Below are positions 16,636 through 26,899 of a DNA stretch of 35,994 bases, in pieces. Origin of the DNA: JAFDZW01 sp035632315 (GTDB lineage Bacteria; Bacteroidota; Ignavibacteria; Palsa-1295). The notes under the pieces were generated by a model. That model worked only from the letters and a program-made list of their open reading frames with translations. It was not told the origin of the DNA and did not search any database. The DNA lies in the NCBI GenBank assembly GCA_035632315.1, contig DASQGZ010000016.1, positions 1 through 35,994 of the forward strand, in the 5' to 3' direction. The position numbers were made by a program, and so were the translations under genes. Position 1 is the stretch's first letter. Each line of letters starts with the position of its first letter.

Positions 16636-17808
16636 TTAAACTGCTTGTCCTGCCGCCCAGCCGGAAGACCAAGCCCATTGAAAATTATAGCCTCCGAGCC
16701 ACCCTGTCACATCGACAACTTCGCCGATGAAAAATAATCCCGGTATGCTGCGAGCTTGCATTGTCTTCGAAGATAATTCTTTCGTATCCACTCCTCCGGC
16801 AGTGACTTCGGCTTTTGTAAAGCCGGCCGTCGTGCGAGGCATTACTTGCCAGTCGGTTAATGAGAGGCCAAGTTTGATGAGATCATCATTAGAACTTTGC
16901 GAAAGAGATTGTTTGAGTGAAAGATCATCTTTCCACAGCTCCGCCATTCGCTTTGGCAGATATTTCAACAGCAACGACGATACAGTGCCATCGCGTTTTA
17001 ACGATTCAATGTGAAGAGTATTTCCTGAACTCTTCGCTGTCAAATCGACTGAAAACGGTGACACGCTATCCCAATACGAGGATATTTGCAATATAGCAGG
17101 TCCAGAAAGTCCGGTATGAGTAAAGAGCAGGTCGTCGCTGAATGAAATGGCACCGATAGAAACAGAAACAGGAAGCGAAATTCCTGCTAATGATACGTAA
17201 TGTTTTTCGTCATTCTCATTCCAAAGTATCGGCACAAGCCCCGGCCTTGGAGTAATAACATTGAGCCCGAATTGTTTTGCAACATCATACCCAAACCCCG
17301 TTGCGCCCATTTGCGGAATTGAAATTCCGCCCGATGCTACCACGAGAGATTCGCATTGATACTCCTCACGTTGCGTAATAACCGAAAAATAATCATTCTT
17401 ATCAATATTTGCGATCATTTCACCGCACTTGATCTCCACGGACGCATTTCTGCATTCACCCAACAGCATATCGAGAATTTGTTTTGAACTTTTTTTGCAG
17501 AATAACTGCCCTTTCTTTTTTTCATAATAATCTATCGAATATTTCTTGACAAGCTGAATAAAATCGAATTGCGTGTAACGGGAAAGTGCAGAGCGGCAAA
17601 AGTCCGGATTTTCAGAAAGAAAACAGTGCGGATGAATATCAAGATTAGTAAAGTTGCACCTACCCCCGCCTGAAATTAGAATTTTATTACCGACCTTCGT
17701 CGATCGTTCGAGCACTAATACCTTCCGTCCTCGCTTCCCGGCTTCGATAGCACACATCAGCCCTGCCGCGCCGGCGCCAATAACGATCACATCAGCAAAT
17801 ATACTCAT
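16636..17808 (-). CDS. BaiN/HI0933-family FAD-dependent oxidoreductase
   Basis: 390 residues. It has a Rossmann dinucleotide site GAGAAGLMCAIEAGKRG (about 12-28), then KVGNKILISGGGRCNFTN, the defining HI0933/YhiN motif, VVASGGISIPQMGATGFGYDVAKQFG, and a C-terminal FFIGEVVDVTGWLGGYNFQWAWSSG flavin-binding end. The family is flavoprotein; BaiN acts on bile-acid intermediates, but most members, including this one, have no assigned substrate. The start lies nine bases past the sprA stop codon, so it is probably read from the sprA message. The function does not obviously relate to secretion. Confidence 0.9.
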   Translation of the reverse strand: MSIFADVIVIGAGAAGLMCAIEAGKRGRKVLVLERSTKVGNKILISGGGRCNFTNLDIHPHCFLSENPDFCRSALSRYTQFDFIQLVKKYSIDYYEKKKGQLFCKKSSKQILDMLLGECRNASVEIKCGEMIANIDKNDYFSVITQREEYQCESLVVASGGISIPQMGATGFGYDVAKQFGLNVITPRPGLVPILWNENDEKHYVSLAGISLPVSVSIGAISFSDDLLFTHTGLSGPAILQISSYWDSVSPFSVDLTAKSSGNTLHIESLKRDGTVSSLLLKYLPKRMAELWKDDLSLKQSLSQSSNDDLIKLGLSLTDWQVMPRTTAGFTKAEVTAGGVDTKELSSKTMQARSIPGLFFIGEVVDVTGWLGGYNFQWAWSSGWAAGQAV

Positions 17809-17817
17809 CGCAAATGA

Positions 17818-20800
17818 TCAAAATACTTTCAGACGGATATCAAAACCCGCTGTGATCGTCCGCGTCGGCGGGACGAGTGCTCCTGTTGCTGCAGGCGTTG
17901 TGCGTTCATAACGGTAAAATGCTTCGATCGTCAGCTGCTGATTGATGTCATAGCTAATGCGCGGCTCAACGAGCGTTTTTGTAATTCCACCGTTTGCCGT
18001 TCCGGCAAGATTCGTCAGAATATTATCGAACGTATAATAGACGTCGCTTGCGATCGTTTCGCTGAAGTTGAATGTCGCGCCAAAATTATTTTTTAGGTTC
18101 AGCTTTAAGAATGGTACAGACAGGCCTGCTTTTTGGAAATTTGCTGTTAGCCCGATAGTCGTTGAGAGCCGCGATGTAATTCTATTGAAGGAATAATCAG
18201 ACGCCCAATCGGTTTGCGTGTCATAGTTTGTCGTTACGCTTAATCTTCCACCCCAGATCTTATCCCAACCAAGATCAAACGCAATAAGAGGTCTGAATCC
18301 GTACGTGATCGTCTGTAAGGTCGTCAACTCTTCGACATCGCCCGGATTTAATTTAAAGACGCGTTTATACCCACCGTTATATGCAGACCGGAATGAGGCG
18401 CGATCGGCAAATGAAAAGAGCGGGAATTTCTCTAAGCCCGACCAAATGAATGAATAATTCAGCCGCGGTAAATATTCGCGTAAAAAACCACTAAAAAATG
18501 GCAGCGTCTCGAAGCCTTCCATAAAGCTTTGCACTTGAAGCTGATTCTTTAATTGCGCCGGCATCAGATCTCGTTGTGCTTGCGTCACGTATCCTGCAGC
18601 ACTTGCTTTCTCATCCCATTTCTCGCCGACACGCTGGATGCCGCTCTGGCTGACATTAATAAATGGCAGCGGTGGTATCGAAAGGAATGTCCGAGAAACA
18701 TCGCCGGTCTTCATAACTTGCAGCGGATTGATGCTCCCGTTAGAACCAATGCGCAGCGCATCTCGCTCGTCGTAACTGAATGATGTTTTCCAGTTGAAAC
18801 GAATGCTCGCCCCGGTCCAGAGCGGGCGGCTTGTTGAAAGCTCAAGCATATTCGTCTGTGTAAAGACATCGTTAATATCTACCGTGCGTCCCAACGGATT
18901 ATCTTGTCGCAACCCGTGACGCACTCCAAATTGAATGAATGGGAACGTCGGTATAAATTTTATCAGCAGTCTTCCGCTTGGGTCCGTAATAAGTCCGAGC
19001 TGATATGCGCGCGATGGTCCATTCCCGTCATCTTCCGGAGCGAATATGCCCTTCGCCAACATATTCGAAATTCCCGAACCAGACCCTTGCAGCGCACCGT
19101 TGAGGCTATAATTGGTTTGCACAAAATTGAATTTCGTGCCATTCCAGTCAAAGAATGGTTTTTGAATAAGCGCTTTCGCAATGTCTTTGGCAGTTATCGG
19201 CGGCTCTGATGCCACTTCTTCTTTGGGAAGCTCCGGCGGCTCTACAGGCAAGAGTACTGTATCACTTACCGAAAGATCATCACGAATACCTTCGGTACCA
19301 ATACCGAGAACGTGATGCAATGTATCTTTGAAAGCAACAGGCGCACCCCCTGCATTTTTCTTAATCGTATCCATCGGTGATGGCAGCTGATACGGTGAAG
19401 GCGTTGTCCGTTGTCCCGGTGCATCACCGATCCTTCGTAATCCTGGTCGCCGTTGCTCAACGGGTTGCTCACCTTGTTCGGTAAGGGACTGATCGGGAGT
19501 CATTCTGGGTTGCCCCGGACGCTCAACCTGCGAACCGCCTCTCGTGCCGGGTTTGTTTTTCACAGAACCTCCTCCGGCATCGCCGCCGAAAATATCGATA
19601 CCGAGTTCACGAAGATTTAACTCAACTCCGGTACTGATCGTATTCCTCCACTGTCCGGTTCGGTCATTTTGGAATCCGGTCTGTGCGTCATACCATCGGT
19701 ATTCGACATTATAATTAAAAAGCGGACGCAAATACTTATCGAGCCAAAATATCCACGGGAGCCGAGGGGTCGTTGATAACTTAAATCGCTGAACGGCAGA
19801 AAAATCTTTCCCCGGATCGACAAGCTTTCCGTGCGTAAAGAAAATATCGCCGAGTATGGCTTTGAACGGACGCTGATAATAATACAGTGAATCGTATGGA
19901 TTAAAAACCTGACCGGTTGTCGAATCTACATAGGAAGAAGCGTTCGGCTTAGGGGTTGTCTCGAGCAACGCAAGATTACTCGTCACGTCGAGCGAATAAT
20001 CTATCTGCGGCGAAAGAAATCCATTCTCCGTTAATTTCCAACTGAACGCCATCGTTCGGTTCATCGTGAATTGCCTGTTGACGAACGGCACAAGACTATT
20101 TAAGATATCCAGCGTATCTTGCAGATTGGACGTCCCAAAAAATGAGAGTGTGGAAACTCGGTTAATATAATGCAGTCTACTTCGCGAGGCATTGGCTCCG
20201 AGTGTTAAGTGTTGAGGCAGAAAGTTTATCTTGTACATCGAATATCTGCCAATATCGAATGTAGCAGGATTGACCCAATTCAACGGAGAGAACGATGGCG
20301 GAGTGATCGGGAGGTCATAGCCGATACTTCCTGTCCAGCCCCATTTTCTATAATATTCGTAGATCGGAGAGCGTGTAAATTCTTCGCCGTACCCGAAACC
20401 ATATACCAACCTATTGACAAATACCGGCAATAAGAAAAAGCTGCCCGGGAAATTAAACTGAACGCCTGTCGCACTGACGCTATTACGAACTGTCAGCGTC
20501 TCGTTCGTCAGTCGAATTGAATCTTGAAGATGCTTCGCAAGCGCAGGCGTGATCAGGCCATCGGTTTGCGATTGAGATATTTTGTCGATCGCAGCCTGCA
20601 CTTCTACATCTGTGTTAGGAACATACTTCGGAGAGAGCAGAGACTCGGTATGCGAAAGTACGAGTGGAAATTTTGTCCGGTTTTCGAGCCAGCTGGGCAA
20701 GATCTTATTCATTTGGAATTCACCGGTGATCCCCCAGCCCGATGTCAGGGTACGGGCAGCGTTAAAGCGCTCATCAACGCGGTGAAAATCAGGACGCTCA

Positions 20801-23800
20801 TAAATAAAATTAGTCGTGACCGAACCGAACTCAGCCAATTTCGCCTGAACGCTCCCGTTCATTGCATAATCGGCTTTATCGTTGGCTTGAAGTAAACGAA
20901 GTTCATCGAACCAAACATCCGTTGTGAGGCAATTACTGCCGCTTTCGTTATCGATACCGAGCACAAAGTACGGAGCGTTCGTCACGTTCGGATATCCAAC
21001 GACACGATAGAGTGAGCCGAAGTAACCATCATTTGCGGCCTGAGTAACGGTCGTCCCATAATTCGGCTTCGTTGCTTTGAGCGAAGCGAGGGTGCTGAAA
21101 TCTACGTGTATGTTCTGCCAGTCACGAGTAAGCGGGCGACGGTATTCGTAATAATTGTATTTATCACCACCAAAACGAAAATAGACCCAGACCTGATTTT
21201 TGGTATCTGTTACAGTCGTTGGCATGGAAAGATCGCCGTGAACCCAGATCGCCATCGAACGATAATTAAAGAGATCGTTCGGCGATGGAAAAATTCTGAC
21301 CGCTTCACGCTGCGAACTATCAGGTACACATCTCAGATGCAATGCAAGTGATTGCTCGTTGCCATATACAACAGTTGCCTGGCCAGCCAATTGATCGCGC
21401 GCCGCACCGGGAGGCGATGTATAGTTCGTCGGCGGGCCGGTATTATTTTCAACGCTGACGTAATCGATCGAAAGCGAAGTATCTCCTGCCGGATTGTTCG
21501 GATTCAGCCCGACAAGTCCGCGACCCCACTGGCTGCCGAACAGACCGATGTCAAATAAACTCAGGTGCACCGGTTTTTGAACGCCATTAAACCAGAGCCG
21601 GAAAAACTGAAGATTTGAAAAAGATGAATCGAGATTTCCAACAGTCCTTTTGAATGATGTTAATGGTATTCGGAATTGATACCAATTATCATTTGGTCCT
21701 CCGTGAACTGTGGTGCCAATGATATATGGGTTATTCGTCGGGTCAATGGGGATGTCGTATTCGTAATAGCTATTATCAAGATCGAGCGCAGAATTTCCGT
21801 TGAGATCTTCGGTGTCGGGCACACGAACATTTCCGCTGACAGCGTCTTGCGAATTGCCTTCCGTGCCATTGATATTGTCATACACCTGAGAATTCTGAGT
21901 GTAGCTATAATCGTCATTGTTCGGGTCAGCAGATGTCGAGCCATACAACTGCTGTTCGTTCGGCGTTGACGGTCCGGCATCCGGTATCGTATCGAGACCG
22001 TTGTCCTCGCCCGGATCGTAGCGGCCGTTGCCGTTCTTGTCCTCGGTTTCGAGTTTGCCATCAGGAATGACATCTTCTGAAATTTGTCCCATATCCAAAT
22101 GGAATGACGCGTTGGGCGGCAGAGCCGTGAGGTCAGTATTTGAAAGATTCATCCAGAATTCAACAGCATCAGTATTGGTCGATTGCACATTGAGGCCTTG
22201 CTGATACTGCATCAACCCTGCCCACGTGTTCTCCGGCGCTTCGGTCAGATCGGGACTGTGATTATAAATACCTTTACGATTCGTCGGGTCAAAGACGACA
22301 TCCATTACCTGAGCGAAAGTTGTCGGGCTTGCCACGCTTTTGTTCGGCATAATATCCTGAATACGCACGATCTGCGGCTGTGCGGCATACCAAAATATCT
22401 TTGACTTGCGCGCATTGATCTGATCCGCGGTGAACCCGCTTGTCTGATACGACTGAACGATCGGCTGAGAGCTGTGCACCCAACGCGCATAGCTCATCGA
22501 GAGTGGGAATTCGTTTCTGCCGCCTTCAAAATCATCCAGATAGGCAATACTCGCACCGTTATCGACGGGCATCGGCGATTGTTCGGTGTTCGGATTCGGG
22601 ATCGAAAGCGCGGCGTCAAATTTAAAATTCAATTCCGATTTATCCCGAAGATTGAAGATCGGAATTGCGTTAAGCCAATTCGTCAATGCCGGAATAGTGA
22701 TCTTATAACTTTCATCCGTACCGAGTATCCAATTCGAAAGCGGTTCTTCGCCTTGCCGAGTTTTGATCGTCGGCAGATGCATCGAGTAATTCATCAGTGA
22801 AAATCCGATAAGCCCGTGATCGAGGATCGGAAATTCGGCGCGCAGGCCGACCAATGTTTTTGTCGATGTCGTAAAAATATCATGCGTATCGTATTCGACA
22901 CTGATCTGCCCCGACGATGCAAGATCAGGGTTAAGCAGTGTGAGCGTCCCACTATTGACATCGACACGGTAATCAACACCCTCCTGAAGCTGTCTGCCGG
23001 CAACGCTGACGCGAACACTCCCATCGACTATATTAAATGCGTTCAAGTTGATGATCGTCGAAGAGCCGCCGGAGTATTTGCAATCAATAGAGATATAATT
23101 ATTTTTTGTTATTGCGTCGCTGTTGCGAACATTTTCAGGCGCTGTCTTATAAATGATCGGAAGATAAAATGTCGAGTCGCCGTAATACTTTGCATCGATT
23201 CGTCTCTGCTGAGCCAGGTAATCAAGAATCCGTTTGCCAAATGGTTCGAGATATGGGAAAATAAGTGTACCGGTGCGGGTATCGAGCAGCGGCGAAATAC
23301 CGCCGATGACATCGAATGCTCCGTCAGGCACACGAGCATTCGTGGCATTATCATAGCGGTCGAGTCCCATTACTGAGAGCGCTTTGTCAAGTTTTTTATT
23401 GGCTCCGCGAACATATTCATAGACATTTCCTGTCGGGAACGTGTAAGCAACTCGTGCGCTGAAACCCCGCGGGTCAACATTGGTCGCACCAACGTAGTAT
23501 GTATTCTTCAAAAGGTTTTTCCACGACGGAGCAGATGCCGCATTTGGAATTAGATTCTTTGGTTTTAATAATTTTAACACTATCGTATCTTGCGAACTAG
23601 CTGCCTGATCTCCAAACTGGAGACCTGTTTGAGGTGGAAGTAAATAACTTACAGCATAAGCATCATAGTCCGAAGGTTCTTGGTATAAGGTGATAACACC
23701 CGTCTTGGGGTCAACTCGATACTGTGACGTATCGACTTTTATCATCGGTCCCGAGGCAAATGACAGGTTGTCTGCCCCATTGTTGAAATACTGCGGGTAA

Positions 23801-25173
23801 ACAGCTCGATAACTTTGTCCAACAGGTATGGGCTTTAGATCATACCATGCTTTCACCTGCTCCGGCCGCGTGTTACCCGTTGGAATATTTGTAGTACTAC
23901 GCCACAATTCTACAGAGGCAGCATTTACGACATCTGGGTTTCCAGTGCCAAGAGGAATAGTGCTATAAACTTGTTCGAAAAGCGGAATGTAAGATGAATC
24001 AAGAAAGTAAGAATTTCTTCGGTAATTTGCGGGCTGAATGATAAAATCTGTTCCTGCTGAACTTCCCGGTCCGCCGCCGAATGTTTTTGTTTGCCGTTCG
24101 CCTTTTTTCTGCGCTGCGATCGCCGTCAAATACATCGGCCCAAAACGCATCACGCCCTTGAAGCCGAAAAGCGCACCCTGTGTGCCGATATATTTCGACG
24201 GGGTCGTCAGCGAAACATTGCCCGCTTCGATAGACTGGATGATCTCTTCGGGGTATCCTTGATAGCTCAGCTTGAACAGGTTATCGAACGAGAATTGGCG
24301 AAGGCTTCCAAAGTCAGTACTTATCTTTACTTTGTCTCCGATCGAGCCTTGGATATTCATATTCACTTCCTGACGAAAATCCAGGCCTGTTTCAGAACCG
24401 TTAAAATATGCGCCCGTCGTTTGCAGGAATTGATTGTCACGATACGCAAGATGAATCGCAACGTCTCCATTGACACGCAGATTGATCGACGGCTTTCCGA
24501 AGATCGTCGGGACAATCGACGGAGGGATCGGAATCTCGACGTGACCGTAATCGCTGAGTATCCCCGGCGTAGTATTTTGCTGTGTGCCGGTTGTCCCTGT
24601 TTTAGAGCCGGTCGACGTAGAGGCAGAAGTCGAAGTATAATTCTGTGCTTCTTTTATAAAGCCATCATGAAGATTTTGCTCTCGCTGCTGCTCAATATAT
24701 TGGTCGAGAGAATAAGTCTGAGGAACATCTGCATCGGCACCAAGCAGTTGGTCGTGAATGGTAATATTTCCTGCAGAATCAAACTCTAATTTGCGCTGGT
24801 TCGGCGACGGGGGATAATCCCCTTTTGTCGGCGGTACGACTTCTGCTGACGGGTGCATCGGGTGACGCGGTGCAATGAGAATGACGCTATCCTTCCCGCC
24901 AAATTCAGGTATCAGAGAACCGAAAAACTTACCGACTTTACCAATTGCATTTGTGATTCCGTTCGTCGCAGAGTCAACGGCGCTGACTGCGCCAACTTTC
25001 GATGTGTCTTGATTTTTTGTCTGGTCGGTAGTTGATTTCTTCAGCGCAGAACAGGAGTCGAGCACCATGATGAGCGCAAAGAGTCCGGGAAGGAGGTACA
25101 GAGACATTCGGCGAAACAAGGTGTTGCCGAGGCCAAGCGAAAATTTGATATGAAATGATGCTGCCCGCTTCAC
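17818..25173 (-). CDS. sprA: SprA/Sov: giant T9SS outer-membrane translocon protein
   Basis: 2451 residues, the size class of SprA (Sov), the 36-strand barrel that forms the T9SS outer-membrane channel. An N-terminal export signal (about 20-40, ending LIMVLDSCSAL) is present; the Cys is lipoprotein-like but the residue before Ser is Asp, which is unusual for a lipobox. Recognisable SprA stretches include YDTHDIFTTSTKTLVGLRAEF, EFPLSMSYARWVHSSQP, and repeated AGNVSLTTPSKYIG-type barrel segments. Two acidic Ca-loop-like inserts sit near residues 1046 (DKNGNGRYDPGED) and 1124 (EDLNGNSALDLD). A Pro/Arg/Gly/Gln-rich low-complexity stretch occupies roughly 1866-1931. The C-terminus is membrane-strand-like (TITAGFDIRLKVF). 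The start is GTG 25173; ATG 25107 is possible but would remove the positive n-region (LFRR) of the signal. Confidence 0.95.
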   Translation of the reverse strand: MKRAASFHIKFSLGLGNTLFRRMSLYLLPGLFALIMVLDSCSALKKSTTDQTKNQDTSKVGAVSAVDSATNGITNAIGKVGKFFGSLIPEFGGKDSVILIAPRHPMHPSAEVVPPTKGDYPPSPNQRKLEFDSAGNITIHDQLLGADADVPQTYSLDQYIEQQREQNLHDGFIKEAQNYTSTSASTSTGSKTGTTGTQQNTTPGILSDYGHVEIPIPPSIVPTIFGKPSINLRVNGDVAIHLAYRDNQFLQTTGAYFNGSETGLDFRQEVNMNIQGSIGDKVKISTDFGSLRQFSFDNLFKLSYQGYPEEIIQSIEAGNVSLTTPSKYIGTQGALFGFKGVMRFGPMYLTAIAAQKKGERQTKTFGGGPGSSAGTDFIIQPANYRRNSYFLDSSYIPLFEQVYSTIPLGTGNPDVVNAASVELWRSTTNIPTGNTRPEQVKAWYDLKPIPVGQSYRAVYPQYFNNGADNLSFASGPMIKVDTSQYRVDPKTGVITLYQEPSDYDAYAVSYLLPPQTGLQFGDQAASSQDTIVLKLLKPKNLIPNAASAPSWKNLLKNTYYVGATNVDPRGFSARVAYTFPTGNVYEYVRGANKKLDKALSVMGLDRYDNATNARVPDGAFDVIGGISPLLDTRTGTLIFPYLEPFGKRILDYLAQQRRIDAKYYGDSTFYLPIIYKTAPENVRNSDAITKNNYISIDCKYSGGSSTIINLNAFNIVDGSVRVSVAGRQLQEGVDYRVDVNSGTLTLLNPDLASSGQISVEYDTHDIFTTSTKTLVGLRAEFPILDHGLIGFSLMNYSMHLPTIKTRQGEEPLSNWILGTDESYKITIPALTNWLNAIPIFNLRDKSELNFKFDAALSIPNPNTEQSPMPVDNGASIAYLDDFEGGRNEFPLSMSYARWVHSSQPIVQSYQTSGFTADQINARKSKIFWYAAQPQIVRIQDIMPNKSVASPTTFAQVMDVVFDPTNRKGIYNHSPDLTEAPENTWAGLMQYQQGLNVQSTNTDAVEFWMNLSNTDLTALPPNASFHLDMGQISEDVIPDGKLETEDKNGNGRYDPGEDNGLDTIPDAGPSTPNEQQLYGSTSADPNNDDYSYTQNSQVYDNINGTEGNSQDAVSGNVRVPDTEDLNGNSALDLDNSYYEYDIPIDPTNNPYIIGTTVHGGPNDNWYQFRIPLTSFKRTVGNLDSSFSNLQFFRLWFNGVQKPVHLSLFDIGLFGSQWGRGLVGLNPNNPAGDTSLSIDYVSVENNTGPPTNYTSPPGAARDQLAGQATVVYGNEQSLALHLRCVPDSSQREAVRIFPSPNDLFNYRSMAIWVHGDLSMPTTVTDTKNQVWVYFRFGGDKYNYYEYRRPLTRDWQNIHVDFSTLASLKATKPNYGTTVTQAANDGYFGSLYRVVGYPNVTNAPYFVLGIDNESGSNCLTTDVWFDELRLLQANDKADYAMNGSVQAKLAEFGSVTTNFIYERPDFHRVDERFNAARTLTSGWGITGEFQMNKILPSWLENRTKFPLVLSHTESLLSPKYVPNTDVEVQAAIDKISQSQTDGLITPALAKHLQDSIRLTNETLTVRNSVSATGVQFNFPGSFFLLPVFVNRLVYGFGYGEEFTRSPIYEYYRKWGWTGSIGYDLPITPPSFSPLNWVNPATFDIGRYSMYKINFLPQHLTLGANASRSRLHYINRVSTLSFFGTSNLQDTLDILNSLVPFVNRQFTMNRTMAFSWKLTENGFLSPQIDYSLDVTSNLALLETTPKPNASSYVDSTTGQVFNPYDSLYYYQRPFKAILGDIFFTHGKLVDPGKDFSAVQRFKLSTTPRLPWIFWLDKYLRPLFNYNVEYRWYDAQTGFQNDRTGQWRNTISTGVELNLRELGIDIFGGDAGGGSVKNKPGTRGGSQVERPGQPRMTPDQSLTEQGEQPVEQRRPGLRRIGDAPGQRTTPSPYQLPSPMDTIKKNAGGAPVAFKDTLHHVLGIGTEGIRDDLSVSDTVLLPVEPPELPKEEVASEPPITAKDIAKALIQKPFFDWNGTKFNFVQTNYSLNGALQGSGSGISNMLAKGIFAPEDDGNGPSRAYQLGLITDPSGRLLIKFIPTFPFIQFGVRHGLRQDNPLGRTVDINDVFTQTNMLELSTSRPLWTGASIRFNWKTSFSYDERDALRIGSNGSINPLQVMKTGDVSRTFLSIPPLPFINVSQSGIQRVGEKWDEKASAAGYVTQAQRDLMPAQLKNQLQVQSFMEGFETLPFFSGFLREYLPRLNYSFIWSGLEKFPLFSFADRASFRSAYNGGYKRVFKLNPGDVEELTTLQTITYGFRPLIAFDLGWDKIWGGRLSVTTNYDTQTDWASDYSFNRITSRLSTTIGLTANFQKAGLSVPFLKLNLKNNFGATFNFSETIASDVYYTFDNILTNLAGTANGGITKTLVEPRISYDINQQLTIEAFYRYERTTPAATGALVPPTRTITAGFDIRLKVF

Positions 25174-25492
25174 CCGCAGGAAGAATTGATCGAAATATTA
25201 CGCTCCGGGGCGTTTTGTCCCGGGGCGGTGCTTAGTACCAAGTCTGTAGTCAATTACAAGTTGGTGTAATCAGTCGCAATATTCGATATATTCCTCCGCG
25301 ATGTTAGTTTAACTCCAAAACCTAACAGTACCATAATTTTCGCCGTTCCGACGGATTTCATTGAAATGCCACAGTTTTTGATGAACAATTTATCATTAAC
25401 TATTTCGGATACCTAATCCGTTAGAAAATATAGGTACTGCATTCGGTTTCCCCTATGAATCATTTCTCTTAAGGCTCACGTTAAACTACAAG
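25174..25492. other. Divergent sprA/lptG promoter region
   Basis: This 319-base gap separates divergent sprA (minus) and the LptF/G permease (plus). It holds a GC-rich 15-base tandem repeat beside sprA (separate entry) and an AT-rich half beside the permease. In the latter are two short dyads: ATTTCA-T-TGAAAT (25355-25367) and CGGAT-accta-ATCCG (25406-25420), possible operator-like sites. I see no ORF, RNA gene or convincing promoter boxes. Confidence 0.5.
25205..25227. repeat. CCGGGGCG direct repeat, 15-base period
   Basis: CCGGGGCG occurs at 25205-25212 and again at 25220-25227, exactly 15 bases apart, in the leader of sprA. The GC content is well above the surrounding AT-rich DNA. It may be a protein-binding repeat or a structured 5' UTR segment, or chance. 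Confidence 0.35.
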
Positions 25493-26899
25493 ATGAGTTT
25501 CAATTCCGACAGTGCAACAATCGGTGCCAGATGGCGCTCGCCCCTGAAACTATGGCGGTACTTGCTCACCGCTCACGTCGGCCCGTTCCTGCTTGCCTTT
25601 ACCGTGATTATGTTCGTTTTCTTGCTGCAATTCCTGATGCGTTTCATCGATCAGATCGTTGGCAAAGGCCTCGATCTCTGGACGATCGTTCAGTTGATCG
25701 CATTGAACCTCGCGTGGATGGTGGTGCTTGCACTTCCAATGGCAGGCCTTGTGGCAAGCCTGATGGCATTCGGCTCACTGTCCTCAACACAGGAGGTCAC
25801 GGCAATGAAAGCCGCCGGAGTTAGTTTTTTTAAGATGCTCATTCCCATCTTGGTTGCGGCAACAGCACTTGCATATGGAAATCTTTGGTTCAACAATGAA
25901 GTCCTTCCCAATGCAAATCACCGCGCCAAAGACCTCATGTCGGATATTCAACGCAAGAAACCGACGTTCGTTATGCGGCAAGGCGAGTTTACCCCAAGCG
26001 ATGCACTTCCCGGGTATGCGATCTATACAAAAAAAACTTTTCCTAATTCAAATAATCTCGAAGGGATCGTTATTTTCGACCATACATCACTTTCGGAGAC
26101 AAAAGTAATAACTGCAAAAACGGCAACATTTACTTTTACACGTGATTTTGCAAATCTCGTGATGAATCTCAAAGACGGAGAATTCCATCAAGCTCCGACT
26201 GTCGGAGGCAATCAATATCGCAACGGAGTTTTTACGACCTATCAAGTTCGTATTCCTACTTCCGGGTATGATTTTCTCCGTCAGGAAAGTTCAGAACGTG
26301 GCGATCGGGAACTTTCGGCGAGCGATCTCCTTAAATATGTCCACTCACGAGATACCGTCGCCACGAGGCAAAAAAAATCATTGTTATCGGTTCTCGGAAA
26401 TTATTACAAAGGCATTACTTCTTTGTCGCCGGACCCGACGCCATCTGCTCCGAACCCGAATGTTCAACCACCGAAACGAGAAATTGGAGCAATGCTGAGA
26501 CAGAATATTTTTGAGGTCACGACGATCAGCGCTCAAACCTATGGCACTTTGCTCGATGCAGGCAGCTATATGGTAGAGGTTCATAAAAAGTATGCCCTGC
26601 CGGTTGCTTGCTTGGTATTTGTCCTTGTCGGAGCGCCGCTCGGCGCACTTGCCAGACGAGGGGGAATGGGGATCGGCGTCGGATTTTCTATAGGCTTCTT
26701 TATTCTGTATTGGGCATGTCTGATCGGTGGCGAGAAACTTGCCGATCGCGGGATCATTGCCCCGTGGCTCGGAATGTGGATCGCAAATATCATTCTGAGC
26801 GTGCTTGGCGTTTATTTGATCTTTCGGGTGATGAGAGAGCGACAAGGTTTGGGAATTTCAATTGCTCCGTTATTTAAACGATTTCGAAAGAATGTATAA
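25493..26899 (+). CDS. LptF/LptG (YjgP/YjgQ) family permease of LPS export
   Basis: 468 residues. The family forms the membrane part of the LptB2FG ABC transporter that lifts lipopolysaccharide out of the inner membrane. Hydrophobic segments lie at about 28-52, 62-92 and 106-124, then a large periplasmic beta-jellyroll domain (NLEGIVIFDHTSLSETKVITAKTATF... to the SGYDFLRQ segment), and three C-terminal helices from about 362 to 455. The MKAAGVSFFKMLIP coupling segment and RREIGAMLRQ-like entry are typical. Only one gene of the pair is present here, so F versus G cannot be decided. It overlaps a lipoprotein gene by eight bases, implying translational coupling. Confidence 0.9.
   Translation: MSFNSDSATIGARWRSPLKLWRYLLTAHVGPFLLAFTVIMFVFLLQFLMRFIDQIVGKGLDLWTIVQLIALNLAWMVVLALPMAGLVASLMAFGSLSSTQEVTAMKAAGVSFFKMLIPILVAATALAYGNLWFNNEVLPNANHRAKDLMSDIQRKKPTFVMRQGEFTPSDALPGYAIYTKKTFPNSNNLEGIVIFDHTSLSETKVITAKTATFTFTRDFANLVMNLKDGEFHQAPTVGGNQYRNGVFTTYQVRIPTSGYDFLRQESSERGDRELSASDLLKYVHSRDTVATRQKKSLLSVLGNYYKGITSLSPDPTPSAPNPNVQPPKREIGAMLRQNIFEVTTISAQTYGTLLDAGSYMVEVHKKYALPVACLVFVLVGAPLGALARRGGMGIGVGFSIGFFILYWACLIGGEKLADRGIIAPWLGMWIANIILSVLGVYLIFRVMRERQGLGISIAPLFKRFRKNV

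Noticed and set aside
24091..24789. Open frame of 232 codons on the plus strand inside sprA
   Set aside because: It lies antisense to the well-supported SprA frame; its translation is Arg/Ile-rich with no recognisable domain, and no ribosome-binding site is seen. Several other long antisense frames in sprA and hppA are the same kind of shadow.
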